A stretch of 64,000 nucleotides of DNA from Loigolactobacillus binensis (GTDB lineage Bacteria > Bacillota > Bacilli > Lactobacillales > Lactobacillaceae). Numbering within the stretch: the first letter of the stretch is position 1; every line of letters starts with the position of its first letter. The stretch covers positions 1 to 64,000 of the forward strand of contig NZ_BJDN01000007.1 of NCBI RefSeq assembly GCF_005405165.1, in the 5' to 3' direction. The notes beneath the pieces are model-generated. The model worked only from the letters and a program-made list of their open reading frames with translations. It ran no database searches and was not told the origin of the DNA. Position numbers and translations under genes: made by a program. Positions 55,108-64,000 of the stretch are shown piece after piece.

Positions 55108-56181
55108 TCAACGATGGTACATCTTAAATTCAAGAAATTTATCATTATAAATACCGACCATGCGGTTACCTAGATCAGCATAAACTTGTAATTTATTGAT
55201 AACAGAATCACTGGGGTAAAACTGTTTATCAGTAGCGACTGCTTTAGGCAACAAAGCTTTGGCGGCCTTATTTGGTGTGGCGTAACCTACATATTCAGCA
55301 TTTTGTGCCGCGTTTTCTGGTTTTAACATGAAATTCAAAAAGGCGTAGATCGCTTTGTAGTGCTTGGCGGTTTTCGGGATCACTAAATTATCAAACCACA
55401 GGTTACTGCCTTCAGTGGGTACGACGTAATGTAAATGTGAATTATTGGCCATCATCTCTGCTGCTTCTCCGGACCAAGTAACCGCTACTGCTGCCTCATT
55501 TTGGGCCATGTACATTTTGATCTCATCGGCCACTACCGCCTTAACATTAGGCATCAAGCCCTCTAATTTCAACTTGGCCTGCTCCAACTGCGCCACATTT
55601 GTCGTATTGACTGAATGCCCTTGGGTGATCAAGGCCATCCCCATAATATCGCGGGCACTGTCGACTAACATAATATTATTGCGTAACTTAGGTGACCACA
55701 GATCACGCCAATGCTGAACAGCACTAGCCTTGACCATTTGATCGTTGTAAATAATACCTAAAGTCCCCCAAAAATACGGCACTGAATACCGATTACCTGG
55801 ATCAAAGGATTGATCACGAAAATGGGGATCAATATGATTGAAACCGTGTAAACGTTTATAATTCAAAGGCACCAGTAAGTGAGCCTTATGCATTTTCTGG
55901 ATCATATAGTCAGAAGGAACAGCTAGATCATAGTTGGTCCCACCCTGTTGGATCTTAGTGAACATGGCCTCATTACTGTCAAAGGTCTCGACCTGCACCT
56001 TGTAGCCCGTTTGCTTTTGAAATTTAGTCAACAACGCCGGATCAATATAATCGCCCCAGTTATACAAGGTCAAGGTTCCGCTACTGCTAGCGCCTTGCGA
56101 CTTCTGTAACTGGCTACTACCTACCGCTAACAGCGCACAAAATGCAATAATGGCTAAGGCAAAACTGATTAAACGTTTCAT
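55108..56181 (-). CDS. potD: Spermidine/putrescine-binding protein PotD
   Basis: A 357-residue extracellular solute-binding protein that captures polyamines for PotABC. After an N-terminal hydrophobic segment the mature part starts TLTLYNWGDYIDPALLTKFQ, the family signature. VPSDYMIQKM and VAVTWSGEAAEMM follow. The Cys near residue 18 (IIAFCALLAVG) does not form a normal lipobox, so anchoring may be by an uncleaved helix. Last gene of potABCD, overlapping potC by 4 bp. Confidence 0.92.
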   Translation of the reverse strand: MKRLISFALAIIAFCALLAVGSSQLQKSQGASSSGTLTLYNWGDYIDPALLTKFQKQTGYKVQVETFDSNEAMFTKIQQGGTNYDLAVPSDYMIQKMHKAHLLVPLNYKRLHGFNHIDPHFRDQSFDPGNRYSVPYFWGTLGIIYNDQMVKASAVQHWRDLWSPKLRNNIMLVDSARDIMGMALITQGHSVNTTNVAQLEQAKLKLEGLMPNVKAVVADEIKMYMAQNEAAVAVTWSGEAAEMMANNSHLHYVVPTEGSNLWFDNLVIPKTAKHYKAIYAFLNFMLKPENAAQNAEYVGYATPNKAAKALLPKAVATDKQFYPSDSVINKLQVYADLGNRMVGIYNDKFLEFKMYHR

Positions 56182-57005
56182 TTGATCAACTTCGCCTCCA
56201 TCCGATTACGGCGACGCTCTTTTTTTGAACTATTGTATTGTTCAATGAAATAATAACCACCGATCAGTAACAATGAGAACAGAAACATCAGCGCCGACAA
56301 CGCGTTAACTTCAAGACTGATCCCTTGCCGCGCCCGCGCGTAGATCTCAACGGATAAGGTTTCAAAACCATTACCTGTGACGAAGAAAGTCACCGCAAAG
56401 TCATCCAGCGAATAAGTGAACGCCATGAAAAAACCGGTTAGGATCCCCGGTGTGATAAAGGGAAAAACAACCCGCGTCAGTACCTGCAAGTTAGTGGCAC
56501 CTAAATCAGTGGCAGCATCGATCAACGAATGGTTCATTTCACTTAGCTTAGGTAATACCATCAACACCACGATCGGAATTGAAAAAGCAATATGGCTTAA
56601 AAGCACTGAGCTAAACCCTAAGCGCAAGCCGAGAAAAGTGAAGAAGATCAAAAAGCTGGCCCCAATGATCACATCCGGAGACACCATTAAAATATTATTC
56701 AACGATAAAATTGAATTCTTCAACCACACTTTTTTGATCCCGTAAATGGCCAACGCACCTAAGGTTCCGATGATCGTGGCTAACAGCGACGACAGTAAAG
56801 CGATCAATAACGTATCCAGTACGATCTCGATCATCCGCGTATCAGCAAATAATTCCGCATAATGTTGCCACGAAAAGCCAGTAAAATGAGTCATCGTGGT
56901 GCCGGCATTAAAAGAATAGAAAATCAAATAAAAAATCGGCGCATATAACAATAGGAACACCAACCACAAATAAACATTGCGCCAATCATACCACTTACGT
57001 TTCAT
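56178..57005 (-). CDS. potC: Polyamine ABC transporter permease PotC
   Basis: A 275-residue permease with six membrane segments. The EAA loop that contacts PotA is SLIDAATDLGATNLQVLTRVVFPFI. It begins with an YLWLVFLLLYAPIFYLIFYSF helix typical of PotC. It overlaps potB and potD by 4 bp each, so the operon is coupled. Confidence 0.93.
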   Translation of the reverse strand: MKRKWYDWRNVYLWLVFLLLYAPIFYLIFYSFNAGTTMTHFTGFSWQHYAELFADTRMIEIVLDTLLIALLSSLLATIIGTLGALAIYGIKKVWLKNSILSLNNILMVSPDVIIGASFLIFFTFLGLRLGFSSVLLSHIAFSIPIVVLMVLPKLSEMNHSLIDAATDLGATNLQVLTRVVFPFITPGILTGFFMAFTYSLDDFAVTFFVTGNGFETLSVEIYARARQGISLEVNALSALMFLFSLLLIGGYYFIEQYNSSKKERRRNRMEAKLIK

Positions 57006-57814
57006 TCGCGGTGGCCCCCTTTCTTCCGTCGTTCACCGGTGGCAAACATGATCACGACCATGGCCACGATCAAAACGACCCCGATCGTGGAACCCATCCC
57101 CCAATTTTGCGTCACTAAGAAATGCTCTTCGATCGCCGTCCCTAACGTAATGACCTTATTGCCACCGATCAAACGCGTCAACATAAATAAGGAAAGTGAC
57201 GGAATGAAGACAGCCTGCACACCGGCTTTGACCCCATTTAAGGTCAAGGGAAAGACCACTTTACTAAAGGTTTGCCAATTCGTGGCGCCTAAATCACGGC
57301 TGGCGTTGATCAGTGATGGATTCAATTCATCAATAGCATTGAAGATCGGCAGGATCATAAACGGAATTTCAATATAGGCCGCCACAAAAATAAAGCTGGT
57401 TTTAGTGAATAAAAGCTGCTGTGAACCAAGGCCGATAAATTCTAGAAAATGATTAGCCGCCCCAGCCTGACTGAAAATACCGATGAAGGCGTACGCTTTC
57501 AACAATAAATTGATCCAAGTCGGCAAAATGATCAGCAATAACCATAATTGTTTGTGGCGCGTTTGACTGAGCCAATACGCCGTTGGGTAACTGATCAACA
57601 ACGTGACCAAGGTAATAATAAACGCATACCAAATTGAGTTAAACGTCATCCGTAAATAAGTCCCCGAGCCAAAATAAGTCTGATAATTGCTTAAGGTCAG
57701 CTGGCCGTTGATATTAAAAAACGATTGGTAAACGATCAGTAACAGCGGCGCAATAACAAATAAAAGCAACCACAACACGTAGGGCACGCTATAGAACGCA
57801 TTATACTTCTTCAT
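57002..57814 (-). CDS. potB: Polyamine ABC transporter permease PotB
   Basis: About 270 residues with six membrane segments. EAA loop: [27 protein letters not shown]. Starts at ATG 57814 ([16 protein letters not shown]) or 57820, with GAGGA 9 nt upstream inside the end of potA. The longer open frame from 57871 lies within potA codons and is not supported. Confidence 0.92.
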   Translation of the reverse strand: MKKYNAFYSVPYVLWLLLFVIAPLLLIVYQSFFNINGQLTLSNYQTYFGSGTYLRMTFNSIWYAFIITLVTLLISYPTAYWLSQTRHKQLWLLLIILPTWINLLLKAYAFIGIFSQAGAANHFLEFIGLGSQQLLFTKTSFIFVAAYIEIPFMILPIFNAIDELNPSLINASRDLGATNWQTFSKVVFPLTLNGVKAGVQAVFIPSLSLFMLTRLIGGNKVITLGTAIEEHFLVTQNWGMGSTIGVVLIVAMVVIMFATGERRKKGGHRE

Positions 57815-58904
57815 GGTCATCGTCCTCGTAGCTTTCCAAACGAGCGTCAAAGTCTTCTTCCGACTCACCAAAGCGCATTACGTGAATATCTTCCGGTTCA
57901 AAATAGATCCCCACTTGCTGGCCGACGGTGGTTTTACGAACTGAATGGATCAACCATTCATTACCGGCGGCATCGTGGCTCATAATTTCATAAATATCAC
58001 CGCGAAAAACTTGTGTATCCACCGTCACCGTCAATTTTCCTTTTTCAATTGATGTTAGGACTAGATCTTCCGGCCGTAAAACAACTTCCACCGGTTCGTT
58101 GATCCGCATGCCGGCATCCGAGCATTCAAACTGATGGCCTAAAATCTCCACTTGGTAGTCGGCTAACATCCGTCCCTTCACAATATTACTTTCTCCAATA
58201 AAATCAGCCACAAAATGATTGATTGGTTCATCGTAAATATCCACCGGATCACCCTGTTGTAAAATAGCGCCGTTATTCATCACAAAAATTTCGTCACTCA
58301 TGGCTAGCGCTTCACCTTGATCATGCGTAACAAATAAAAAAGTGATCCCTAAGCGTTGTTGCAACTGCCGCAGTTCCACCTGCATCGCTGTCCGTAACTT
58401 AGCATCCAGCGCGGATAACGGCTCATCCAGTAACAAAACTTCCGGTTCATTGACGATCGCCCGGGCGATCGCCACGCGTTGCTGCTGGCCGCCGGACAAT
58501 TCACTGATCTCCCGGTCTTCATAGCCGGATAGTTGCACCAATCGCAGTGCTTCTAAAACCTTTTCTTGAATGACCTTTTTTGCCGTTTTCTTCAAAACTA
58601 AGCCAAAAGCCACATTATCATAAACATTCAAATGGGGAAATAACGCATAATCCTGGAAAACAGTATTGATTTTCCGTTTGTTTGCAGGCAGATCATTGAT
58701 TTTTTGCCCTTTAAATTCAATGGTACCGGCACTGGCATCCGTAAAACCAGCGAGGATCCGCAAAATCGTCGTCTTGCCACAGCCAGAAGGACCCAACAGC
58801 GTATAAAATTTCCCTTGTTCTAATTCAAAGTCAATTTGCTTCAACGCCAGCGTATCCCCGAAACGCTTGTTCACACCACTAAATTTGATAATTGTATTGG
58901 CCAA
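57801..58904 (-). CDS. potA: Polyamine ABC transporter ATPase PotA
   Basis: About 367 residues. Walker A is [15 protein letters not shown], the Q-loop is [16 protein letters not shown], the signature is [15 protein letters not shown], Walker B is [12 protein letters not shown], then [18 protein letters not shown]-terminal TOBE domain ([11 protein letters not shown]) follows. The start is uncertain: TTG 58904 gives the usual [15 protein letters not shown] beginning, while GTG 58916 or an upstream codon at 58958 are also open; AAGGGAG lies before the first two. First gene of potABCD. Confidence 0.92.
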   Translation of the reverse strand: MANTIIKFSGVNKRFGDTLALKQIDFELEQGKFYTLLGPSGCGKTTILRILAGFTDASAGTIEFKGQKINDLPANKRKINTVFQDYALFPHLNVYDNVAFGLVLKKTAKKVIQEKVLEALRLVQLSGYEDREISELSGGQQQRVAIARAIVNEPEVLLLDEPLSALDAKLRTAMQVELRQLQQRLGITFLFVTHDQGEALAMSDEIFVMNNGAILQQGDPVDIYDEPINHFVADFIGESNIVKGRMLADYQVEILGHQFECSDAGMRINEPVEVVLRPEDLVLTSIEKGKLTVTVDTQVFRGDIYEIMSHDAAGNEWLIHSVRKTTVGQQVGIYFEPEDIHVMRFGESEEDFDARLESYEDDDHEEV

Positions 58905-58979
58905 CTTAATTGTCACGCTCCCTTGTATTTTAGCTGTTTTATTGGGATCGTTGGGCAAGTCCTTACCTGCTCAACTTGA

Positions 58980-59142
58980 GCTTCAGAATTCTAAAAATCA
59001 ACGCATAATCTTAATTATCTTTGCGCCCCATGACCAGTTAACAACCTTACTGCTAACGCTGGGCTTAAGGCCTAAGATCAGCCCGTTCAAGTTGCAACGT
59101 CAGCCGCAATTAGCTGATCAATTTTTTCTGATCGGCTCCTAA
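58980..59142 (+). pseudogene. Possible 3' remnant of a lost gene
   Basis: In the divergent gap before the oxidoreductase gene, a plus-strand frame ends in protein-like sequence (FAPHDQLTTLLLTLGLRP, then FKLQRQPQLADQFFLIGS and stop at 59142). It has no start or binding site, yet a terminator follows 55 bp later. This would fit the 3' end of a gene whose 5' part was deleted. I do not recognise the family; chance is possible. Confidence 0.25.
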
Positions 59143-59197
59143 TTTTTCTAAAGATCATTTAAGCCTTGCACTGGTAAAATAAGTACTGTTACCACTT

Positions 59198-59250
59198 AAA
59201 AATAACTGGGCACAGCACCTTAAATTATAAGCCATCCCAGTTATTTTTTA
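59198..59250. terminator. Orphan terminator hairpin
   Basis: AAAAATAACTGGG pairs with CCCAGTTATTTTT around a 25-base loop, with T run on the plus strand. It lies between two divergent genes, where no terminator would be expected. Confidence 0.6.
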
Positions 59251-59264
59251 AACCATTTGTTGGC

Positions 59265-59294
59265 TTGTGTCTAGATAATGAAAGAGGTTACAAT
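59265..59294 (+). promoter_or_regulatory. Possible promoter of the oxidoreductase gene
   Basis: TTGTGT (59265-59270), an 18-bp spacer and TACAAT (59289-59294). Confidence 0.45.
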
Positions 59295-59376
59295 ATAACG
59301 TAAGATCAAGCGCGTGATTATTTAGTTAGTTCCAGAACTTTAGCAAAAAAGCGTTTTCCTGAAGGAGGAATTTTGC

Positions 59377-60363
59377 ATGAACTATCAAGCCCTAGAATTA
59401 CATTTAGAACAAGATCAAGTTCGCCCAACTTTCGTTCACCGGCAATTACCTGAGTTGGCGGCAAATCAAGTCAGCGTCAAAGTCGCTTATTCGACGATCA
59501 ACTATAAGGACGCTTTAACGTTAAATCCGCGTAGTGGTGTTCTCCGCCAATATCCCCAGATCCCCGGGATCGACGCTGCCGGTACCGTGGTCGCTAGTAC
59601 CAGTGCTGCCTTTGCCATTGGTCAAAAGGTGCTGCTGACCGGCTTTGACTTCGGGATCAGCTGGCCCGGCGGCTACGCTGAATACCTGACAGTACCGGCG
59701 GCCTGGCTAGTGCCGTTACCAACATTATTAACACTAGCCGCCGCCATGTGGTATGGCACCGCCGGCTTTACTGCTGCCTTATCCGTACAAACACTATTAC
59801 AGGCCCAATTACCGCAAAACGCGCCGCTGCTGATCACCGGTGGTACTGGTGGCGTTGGTGGTTGGGCAACGGCGATGCTACATCAATTAGGTTATACGGA
59901 GCTGACTGTGGTCAGTCGCAATTCAGCAGCTGGTGATTACTTACGGCAGTTAGGCGCCAGTCATGTGATCAGCGCCAATGAACTAGCGGCGCAGCAACCA
60001 AAACCATTACAAAAGCAAAAATTTGCCGGCGCGATCGATGCTGTTGGTGGTTCGTTATTAGCCGCCATTTTACCGCAGATCAGCTACAACGGGGTCGTTG
60101 CCTTATCTGGCAATGCCGGCGGTAATCAACTGACCACCACCACGTTACCGTTTATTTTACGCAATATTCAACTGCAAGGCATTGATTCCGTCGCCTATCC
60201 CGCGACTAAACGGCGCGCCATCTGGCAACATTTGGCCACTGATTTCCAACCGGCTAATGCGGCCTTACTGCAACAAAATACGGTTACCTTCAGTCAACTG
60301 CCTAGTGCTTTAAGTCATTTTATCGGTACGCCTCATTATGGCCGGACTTTAGTTCAATTTTAA
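59377..60363 (+). CDS. YhdH/YhfP-family quinone oxidoreductase-like protein
   Basis: A 328-residue zinc-independent medium-chain dehydrogenase/reductase. VKVAYSTINYKDALTLNP and PGIDAAGTVVAS are the N-terminal GroES-like motifs of the YhdH/AcuI group. The NADPH site is LLITGGTGGVGGWATAML. AcuI reduces acryloyl-CoA in proteobacteria; in lactobacilli the substrate is not defined. GAAGGAGGAA precedes the ATG. Monocistronic. Confidence 0.88.
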   Translation: MNYQALELHLEQDQVRPTFVHRQLPELAANQVSVKVAYSTINYKDALTLNPRSGVLRQYPQIPGIDAAGTVVASTSAAFAIGQKVLLTGFDFGISWPGGYAEYLTVPAAWLVPLPTLLTLAAAMWYGTAGFTAALSVQTLLQAQLPQNAPLLITGGTGGVGGWATAMLHQLGYTELTVVSRNSAAGDYLRQLGASHVISANELAAQQPKPLQKQKFAGAIDAVGGSLLAAILPQISYNGVVALSGNAGGNQLTTTTLPFILRNIQLQGIDSVAYPATKRRAIWQHLATDFQPANAALLQQNTVTFSQLPSALSHFIGTPHYGRTLVQF

Positions 60364-60412
60364 CCGGTGACCTAAATTCATTTAGTAACCTGCCCCACAA
60401 TCCATAATTAAA

Positions 60413-60457
60413 CAGCGCCAGTAAAGGTAGCTTCACAGGCTACTTTTGCTGGCGCTG
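60413..60457. terminator. Hairpin between the oxidoreductase and antiporter genes
   Basis: CAGCGCCAG and GTAGC arms pair with GCTAC and CTGGCGCTG. Flanking T runs are short, but the position between convergent genes suits a terminator for one or both. Confidence 0.6.
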
Positions 60458-60565
60458 CTGGTTTGCCAAGAAATTTTGAATTTAAAAAATACCAAATGAT
60501 CAAAATTCGCCCGCATTGCTAACTTAACGGAACAACGTTACCACTGCTGGTAGCGCCGTCTACCA

Positions 60566-62689
60566 TTAGTCGACATCTTCGCCTAACAGTAAGGCATTTT
60601 CCGAATAATTGACGTACTGCCGTAATTTAGCCGCTAACGCCCACGAAATATAACCTTGCTCCAACATACTTTGAATCCCGCTGCGCTCGGCTGCAAGTGC
60701 TTTAAAGCGCAGGCCCCGCATAGCGCGATCATAATCCGCGCGCCGTGAATGTTGGCCGTTTTGTTCCCGATGCAAATGCTTGACCTGCTCGATACGATTG
60801 CGGTAGCTAACAATAATCTGGTAAATAATTTGGCGGTTGTAATGGGCGGCCTTAGCCTCCGGTTTTTTCAAATAAGCGGATAACGCCTTAATACCGCCTT
60901 TAGCCGTTTCTTTTTCGATCATTAACCGTTCACTATAGTACGGCCCATTAAAACGCACCCGAATAATTTTATAGCGCAGGTGACTGAACCAAGTCCCGAT
61001 CCGATGGACGCGGGTAAAAAAGTTCGGGCGCTGTAATTTATGCGGTAGATTTTCCACGATTCGCATCCGGTTGCGTAACTGCTTTTGAAATTGTTGGTAG
61101 CTACGTTCCTGAATCGTACCTGCCTGCCAAAGTTGCGCTAATACGTCAGCTTCACCTTGCAGTGCCACCCGCCGCAAAGTTAGCTCCTCGTTGAGAAAAG
61201 GCGCCAAACGCTCCTCTGGCTGATAGGCGGCCTGCAAACGCCGCACCATTTCTTGATATTCGGTGATCAGATCATAGACGACCCGCTGATTTTCTGGACG
61301 ACGTTCACTTTCTAAGCGGTTGATCGCCAAACGTAACGTGTAGATCCGCGCTTCACTTTCCGAAATCTTCGAATCACCGGTGGTCACTGCCGTGGTGTCC
61401 ATACTACTATCAGCAGCGGGTTCCGTGCCCCGCGTCGCGATCGCAATATGACTGCGCGTCAGCAGCGGGATAAAGATCACGGCCATCAACAAACTTAAAA
61501 TGATCACACCGGCCGCAATAAACAACATCAATGAGCGCTCGGGAAAGGCGGCCCCGGATGCTAAGGTGTAAGGCACAGACAAAACCCCAGCCATCGTGAT
61601 CGCGCCACGCACACCAGTTAATCCTGACAGTAACGCCACGCCTAAACTAGGGCGTTGTTGCTGCCGATCCTTAATCCATTTGAAAGTGACGTTAACCAAG
61701 GTCCACAGTACGCGGATCAAGAAAATAACTAGCCAAACTAAAATAATATCGCCGATGGCCATCCACGTGTTGTCGCTGGGATTGCGGATCGTTTGGGTCA
61801 TCGCCAGCGGTAACTCAATACCTAGGATCAAGAAGACAAGCCCGTTTAATAAATAGATTGCAATATCCCAAGTCCGTTCGGTGACAATTTTTAGTTCCGG
61901 CAAATAATCCATCAACGCCGGTTGGGAAAAATTATAGACGATCCCCGCACTGACCACCGCGATCACCCCTGAGGCGTGCAGCAATTCCTCAACAACTAAA
62001 TAAATGATAAATGGGGTCACGATCTGCAAAACCGTGTGCAAAACGACATCATTGATCCCCTGCTGCAACATGAAGGTGCGAACCGCTTGAATGGCGGCCA
62101 TCAGCACCATTCCCATCAAAGCCCCAACAATGGAAATATAAAAGAAATCACCAGCAGCCTGCTGCCACGAAAAAATACCGGTGACCGCCGCCGCGATCCC
62201 GTACTTAAAACCGATCAGCCCGCTGGCATCGTTGATCAAACTTTCGCCACTCACTAAATGCAATACGTTGCTAGGTAACTTTGCTTGCTGCGAGATCGAT
62301 TGCACGGCCACTGGGTCAGTCGGTGAAATAATCGCCGCTAAGGCAATACTAGCGGCTAATGGCAAATCGGGCACCAAAAAATGAATAAACCAGCCACCAA
62401 CAAACATCGTCACAAAAACTAGAAAAATGGCGTTCATAACGATGGGTCCCCGTAAGGCCCACAATTCACGCTTCGGAAAATGACGACCATCATTAAACAG
62501 CAACGGTGCAATGAATAAAAGCATAAACCAATCTGTACGCAACGGAATCGTGACTTTAAAAAGCAATGCTAATAATAAACCAGCCATAATTTGAATCAAA
62601 CTGACTGGTAAAAAGGTTAAATAATGACTAATAACATTGGAAACGAGTACTACGCTGACTAACATAATTACCGCTTCTAATATGTTCAT
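60566..62689 (-). CDS. CPA1-family Na+/H+ antiporter
   Basis: A 707-residue protein. The first 420 residues are a Na_H_Exchanger domain with about twelve membrane segments; ALAAIISPTDPVAVQSI and SGESLINDASGLIGFKYG hold the conserved TDP and ND acidic sites of CPA1 antiporters. GLTGVRGAITMAGVLSVPY is a further family motif. A long cytoplasmic tail of about 280 residues, rich in Arg, Glu and Leu, is predicted helical. It should use the proton gradient to expel sodium. Short tandem repeats lie about 100 bp upstream. Confidence 0.9.
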   Translation of the reverse strand: MNILEAVIMLVSVVLVSNVISHYLTFLPVSLIQIMAGLLLALLFKVTIPLRTDWFMLLFIAPLLFNDGRHFPKRELWALRGPIVMNAIFLVFVTMFVGGWFIHFLVPDLPLAASIALAAIISPTDPVAVQSISQQAKLPSNVLHLVSGESLINDASGLIGFKYGIAAAVTGIFSWQQAAGDFFYISIVGALMGMVLMAAIQAVRTFMLQQGINDVVLHTVLQIVTPFIIYLVVEELLHASGVIAVVSAGIVYNFSQPALMDYLPELKIVTERTWDIAIYLLNGLVFLILGIELPLAMTQTIRNPSDNTWMAIGDIILVWLVIFLIRVLWTLVNVTFKWIKDRQQQRPSLGVALLSGLTGVRGAITMAGVLSVPYTLASGAAFPERSLMLFIAAGVIILSLLMAVIFIPLLTRSHIAIATRGTEPAADSSMDTTAVTTGDSKISESEARIYTLRLAINRLESERRPENQRVVYDLITEYQEMVRRLQAAYQPEERLAPFLNEELTLRRVALQGEADVLAQLWQAGTIQERSYQQFQKQLRNRMRIVENLPHKLQRPNFFTRVHRIGTWFSHLRYKIIRVRFNGPYYSERLMIEKETAKGGIKALSAYLKKPEAKAAHYNRQIIYQIIVSYRNRIEQVKHLHREQNGQHSRRADYDRAMRGLRFKALAAERSGIQSMLEQGYISWALAAKLRQYVNYSENALLLGEDVD

Positions 62690-62788
62690 AGCAACAACTA
62701 CTTTCTACTTAAATTTTGAATTAGTTTAAAAACGTACTAAATTGGGGGACATAACTATTCTTCTGCTCTGGAACTACTCGGTTTGGTT

Positions 62789-62852
62789 TTGATCTTTAGT
62801 GCTCTAAGTTCTTAGTACCTTAAGTTCTTAATGTTTTAAATTCTTAGTGCTT
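62789..62852. repeat. Four imperfect tandem copies of a 16-bp unit
   Basis: Units begin at 62789, 62805, 62821 and 62837. Unit 2 is TAAGTTCTTAGTACCT, unit 3 is TAAGTTCTTAATGTTT, unit 4 is TAAATTCTTAGTGCTT; unit 1 is more divergent. The fixed 16-bp step is seen directly. They lie upstream of the minus-strand antiporter gene. Confidence 0.75.
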
Positions 62853-63112
62853 AAATACATACTGTGGCTTTTTGAACAATAAATGGTTAAAAAGTTAAGT
62901 AAAAGCAACCGTTTTAAGCATTTAACTAGATATAAAATAAGCGAATACCGTTAATTACAATTAGCCATATACAAAAAACGGTCAGTCTTGCGCTCCGTTA
63001 ACGTTAGCTGGTAGTTTGATCACGACCACTTGACGTCACATCCGATTCATTGGCTGGCACATCATCCAAGTGGTCCTCACGTCCAACAGCGTAACCAGCG
63101 GCACACTCCTTT
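62853..63112. other. Intergenic region between repeats and murB terminator
   Basis: No frame with a binding site, and no RNA gene recognised. A 23-codon plus-strand frame from ATG 62883 lacks a ribosome binding site. Confidence 0.4.
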
Positions 63113-63148
63113 TGGCAAAAAAACAGCTGACCGCGCAAGTCAGCTGCT
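63113..63148 (-). terminator. Terminator after murB
   Basis: CAGCTGAC pairs with GTCAGCTG around a short loop, followed by seven T on the minus strand. Confidence 0.88.
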
Positions 63149-63151
63149 CAT

Positions 63152-64000
63152 TTATGCAATCAAATCTTCGCCGATAATGCGGACTTCGGGTTCTAAGGCA
63201 ACGCCAAATTGTTCAAAAACCACCGTCTGGACGTAACGGATCAAATCCATATAATCAGTTGCGGTTCCGTGGCCTAAATTGATCATAAAACCAGCGTGTT
63301 TCAACGACACTTGCACATCCCCGCTGATATGACCTTGTAGGCCCGCCTCATGAATCAATTTACCGGTAAAGTAACCGGTAGGCCGCTTAAAGACACTACC
63401 ACAGGAAGGATATTCCAATGGTTGCTTAGCCGCGCGACGCGCATTAAAGTCCGCCATTTTGGCCTCGATCGCCGGTTGATTGCCTGGAGTCAAAGCAAAA
63501 GTCGCCGCCAAAACAATGCTGTGATTGTCTTGGATCACGCTGTGGCGGTAAGCAAATTTTAAAGCTGCACGATTCAGCTCACTGATCGTGCCATCCGGCA
63601 ACAATACGGTAGCTGACTGCACAGCGTCACTGATCTCACCACCATAAGCACCAGCGTTCATAAACATTGCACCCCCGACACTGCCAGGAATGCCCGCCGC
63701 AAACTCAATGCCACTTAACGCCGCCTGCGCTGCCGCGATGGTGGTATCAATGATCTTAGCCCCAGCTTGCGCATAGACCTTGGTGCCCGACACCTTGATC
63801 TGCGCCATAGCCGTTAAAATGATCACCAGGCCACGAATGCCCCCGTCTTTAACGATCAGGTTACTGGCATTACCGATCACCGTTAGCGGTAACTGTTGTG
63901 CTTTGGCATAAGCAACTAAGGTCTGAACTTCGGCATTACTTTTAGGTAACGCGAGAATATCGGCTGGCCCACCAGTTTTGGTGTACGTATAATGGCGCAA
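63152..64000 (-). CDS. murB: UDP-N-acetylenolpyruvoylglucosamine reductase, 5' end outside window
   Basis: The C-terminal 282 residues or so of a FAD-dependent enzyme that makes UDP-N-acetylmuramic acid. The frame is open at the window edge and starts within [18 protein letters not shown]; homologues have about 15-20 residues before this. FAD-binding motifs are [17 protein letters not shown] and [27 protein letters not shown] (seen in shorter parts). The catalytic Ser is in [11 protein letters not shown], followed by LIHEAGLQG, and the C-terminal Glu in [10 protein letters not shown]. Confidence 0.94.
   Translation of the reverse strand: MRHYTYTKTGGPADILALPKSNAEVQTLVAYAKAQQLPLTVIGNASNLIVKDGGIRGLVIILTAMAQIKVSGTKVYAQAGAKIIDTTIAAAQAALSGIEFAAGIPGSVGGAMFMNAGAYGGEISDAVQSATVLLPDGTISELNRAALKFAYRHSVIQDNHSIVLAATFALTPGNQPAIEAKMADFNARRAAKQPLEYPSCGSVFKRPTGYFTGKLIHEAGLQGHISGDVQVSLKHAGFMINLGHGTATDYMDLIRYVQTVVFEQFGVALEPEVRIIGEDLIA

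Noticed and set aside
58867-58979. Full plus-strand ORF starting inside the complement of potA
   Set aside because: The first part is antisense to potA and its upstream region; only the segment near 58980-59142 looks protein-like.
62883-62954. Plus-strand 23-codon ORF
   Set aside because: No binding site or promoter.
1-64000. CRISPR arrays, insertion sequences, prophage, tRNA or rRNA genes
   Set aside because: No spaced identical repeats, transposase motifs, phage genes or tRNA cloverleafs were noticed by reading; a tool scan could still find a weak case.

Overview
The window reads as chromosome of a low- to mid-GC Gram-positive lactic acid bacterium, most likely family Lactobacillaceae. 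Pointers are a malolactic enzyme with its permease and LysR regulator, PepC, a comG-ytxK-ackA block, homoserine kinase, a T-box-controlled cysS, a glmS ribozyme, potABCD and a tmRNA with tag AKNNNNSYALAA. Genus is not assigned. No tRNA, rRNA, CRISPR array, insertion sequence or prophage was seen. Apart from one probable frameshift and one possible 3' gene remnant the genes look intact.

Layout. (1) 1-9.2 kb, minus strand: a translation and genome-maintenance operon dut-radA-yacL-gltX-(Cys T-box)-cysS-mrnC-rlmB-rae1-sigH, with a possible 30-residue membrane peptide beyond its terminator. (2) 9.4-14.6 kb: single genes (GNAT acetyltransferase, pepC, phosphoglycerate mutase, thrB, an AEC transporter, an unknown 95-residue protein). 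(3) 14.7-19.4 kb: fabH-accB-accC-accD-accA behind a long, apparently structured untranslated leader, without the other FAS II genes. (4) 19.4-31 kb: amino-acid permeases, the malolactic locus (mleS-mleP with divergent mleR), a cell-wall amidase, tmRNA, a nucleoside deoxyribosyltransferase and a MacB-type ABC pair. (5) 31-37 kb: competence pseudopilus operon comGA-GG, then ytxK and ackA. (6) 37-44 kb: yebC, a VanZ-like protein, and cdaA-cdaR-glmM-glmS, linking c-di-AMP synthesis to amino-sugar synthesis, with a glmS ribozyme in front of glmS. (7) 44.4-54.7 kb: the most unusual region, an exosortase G (XrtG) / Firmicu-CTERM surface locus. (8) 55-64 kb: potABCD, a quinone oxidoreductase-like enzyme, a Na+/H+ antiporter and the 3' part of murB.

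The XrtG locus is one minus-strand gene run: a secreted protein with two CBM9/DOMON-like domains and a C-terminal sorting signal, the exosortase, a membrane GT2 glycosyltransferase, a 6-pyruvoyl-tetrahydropterin-synthase-like protein, and then three paralogous GT-C-type membrane proteins interleaved with a GtrB/DPM1-like polyprenyl-phosphate glycosyltransferase. This suggests a dedicated machine that processes one surface protein and builds or attaches a glycan. The exosortase gene is split between two frames: its coupled ATG (53362) and hydrophobic N-terminus are in one frame, and the Cys/Arg/His catalytic part is in the -1 frame. The switch falls at T TTT TTA inside a seven-T run. Programmed frameshifting, transcriptional slippage, phase variation, mutation and sequence error are all possible.
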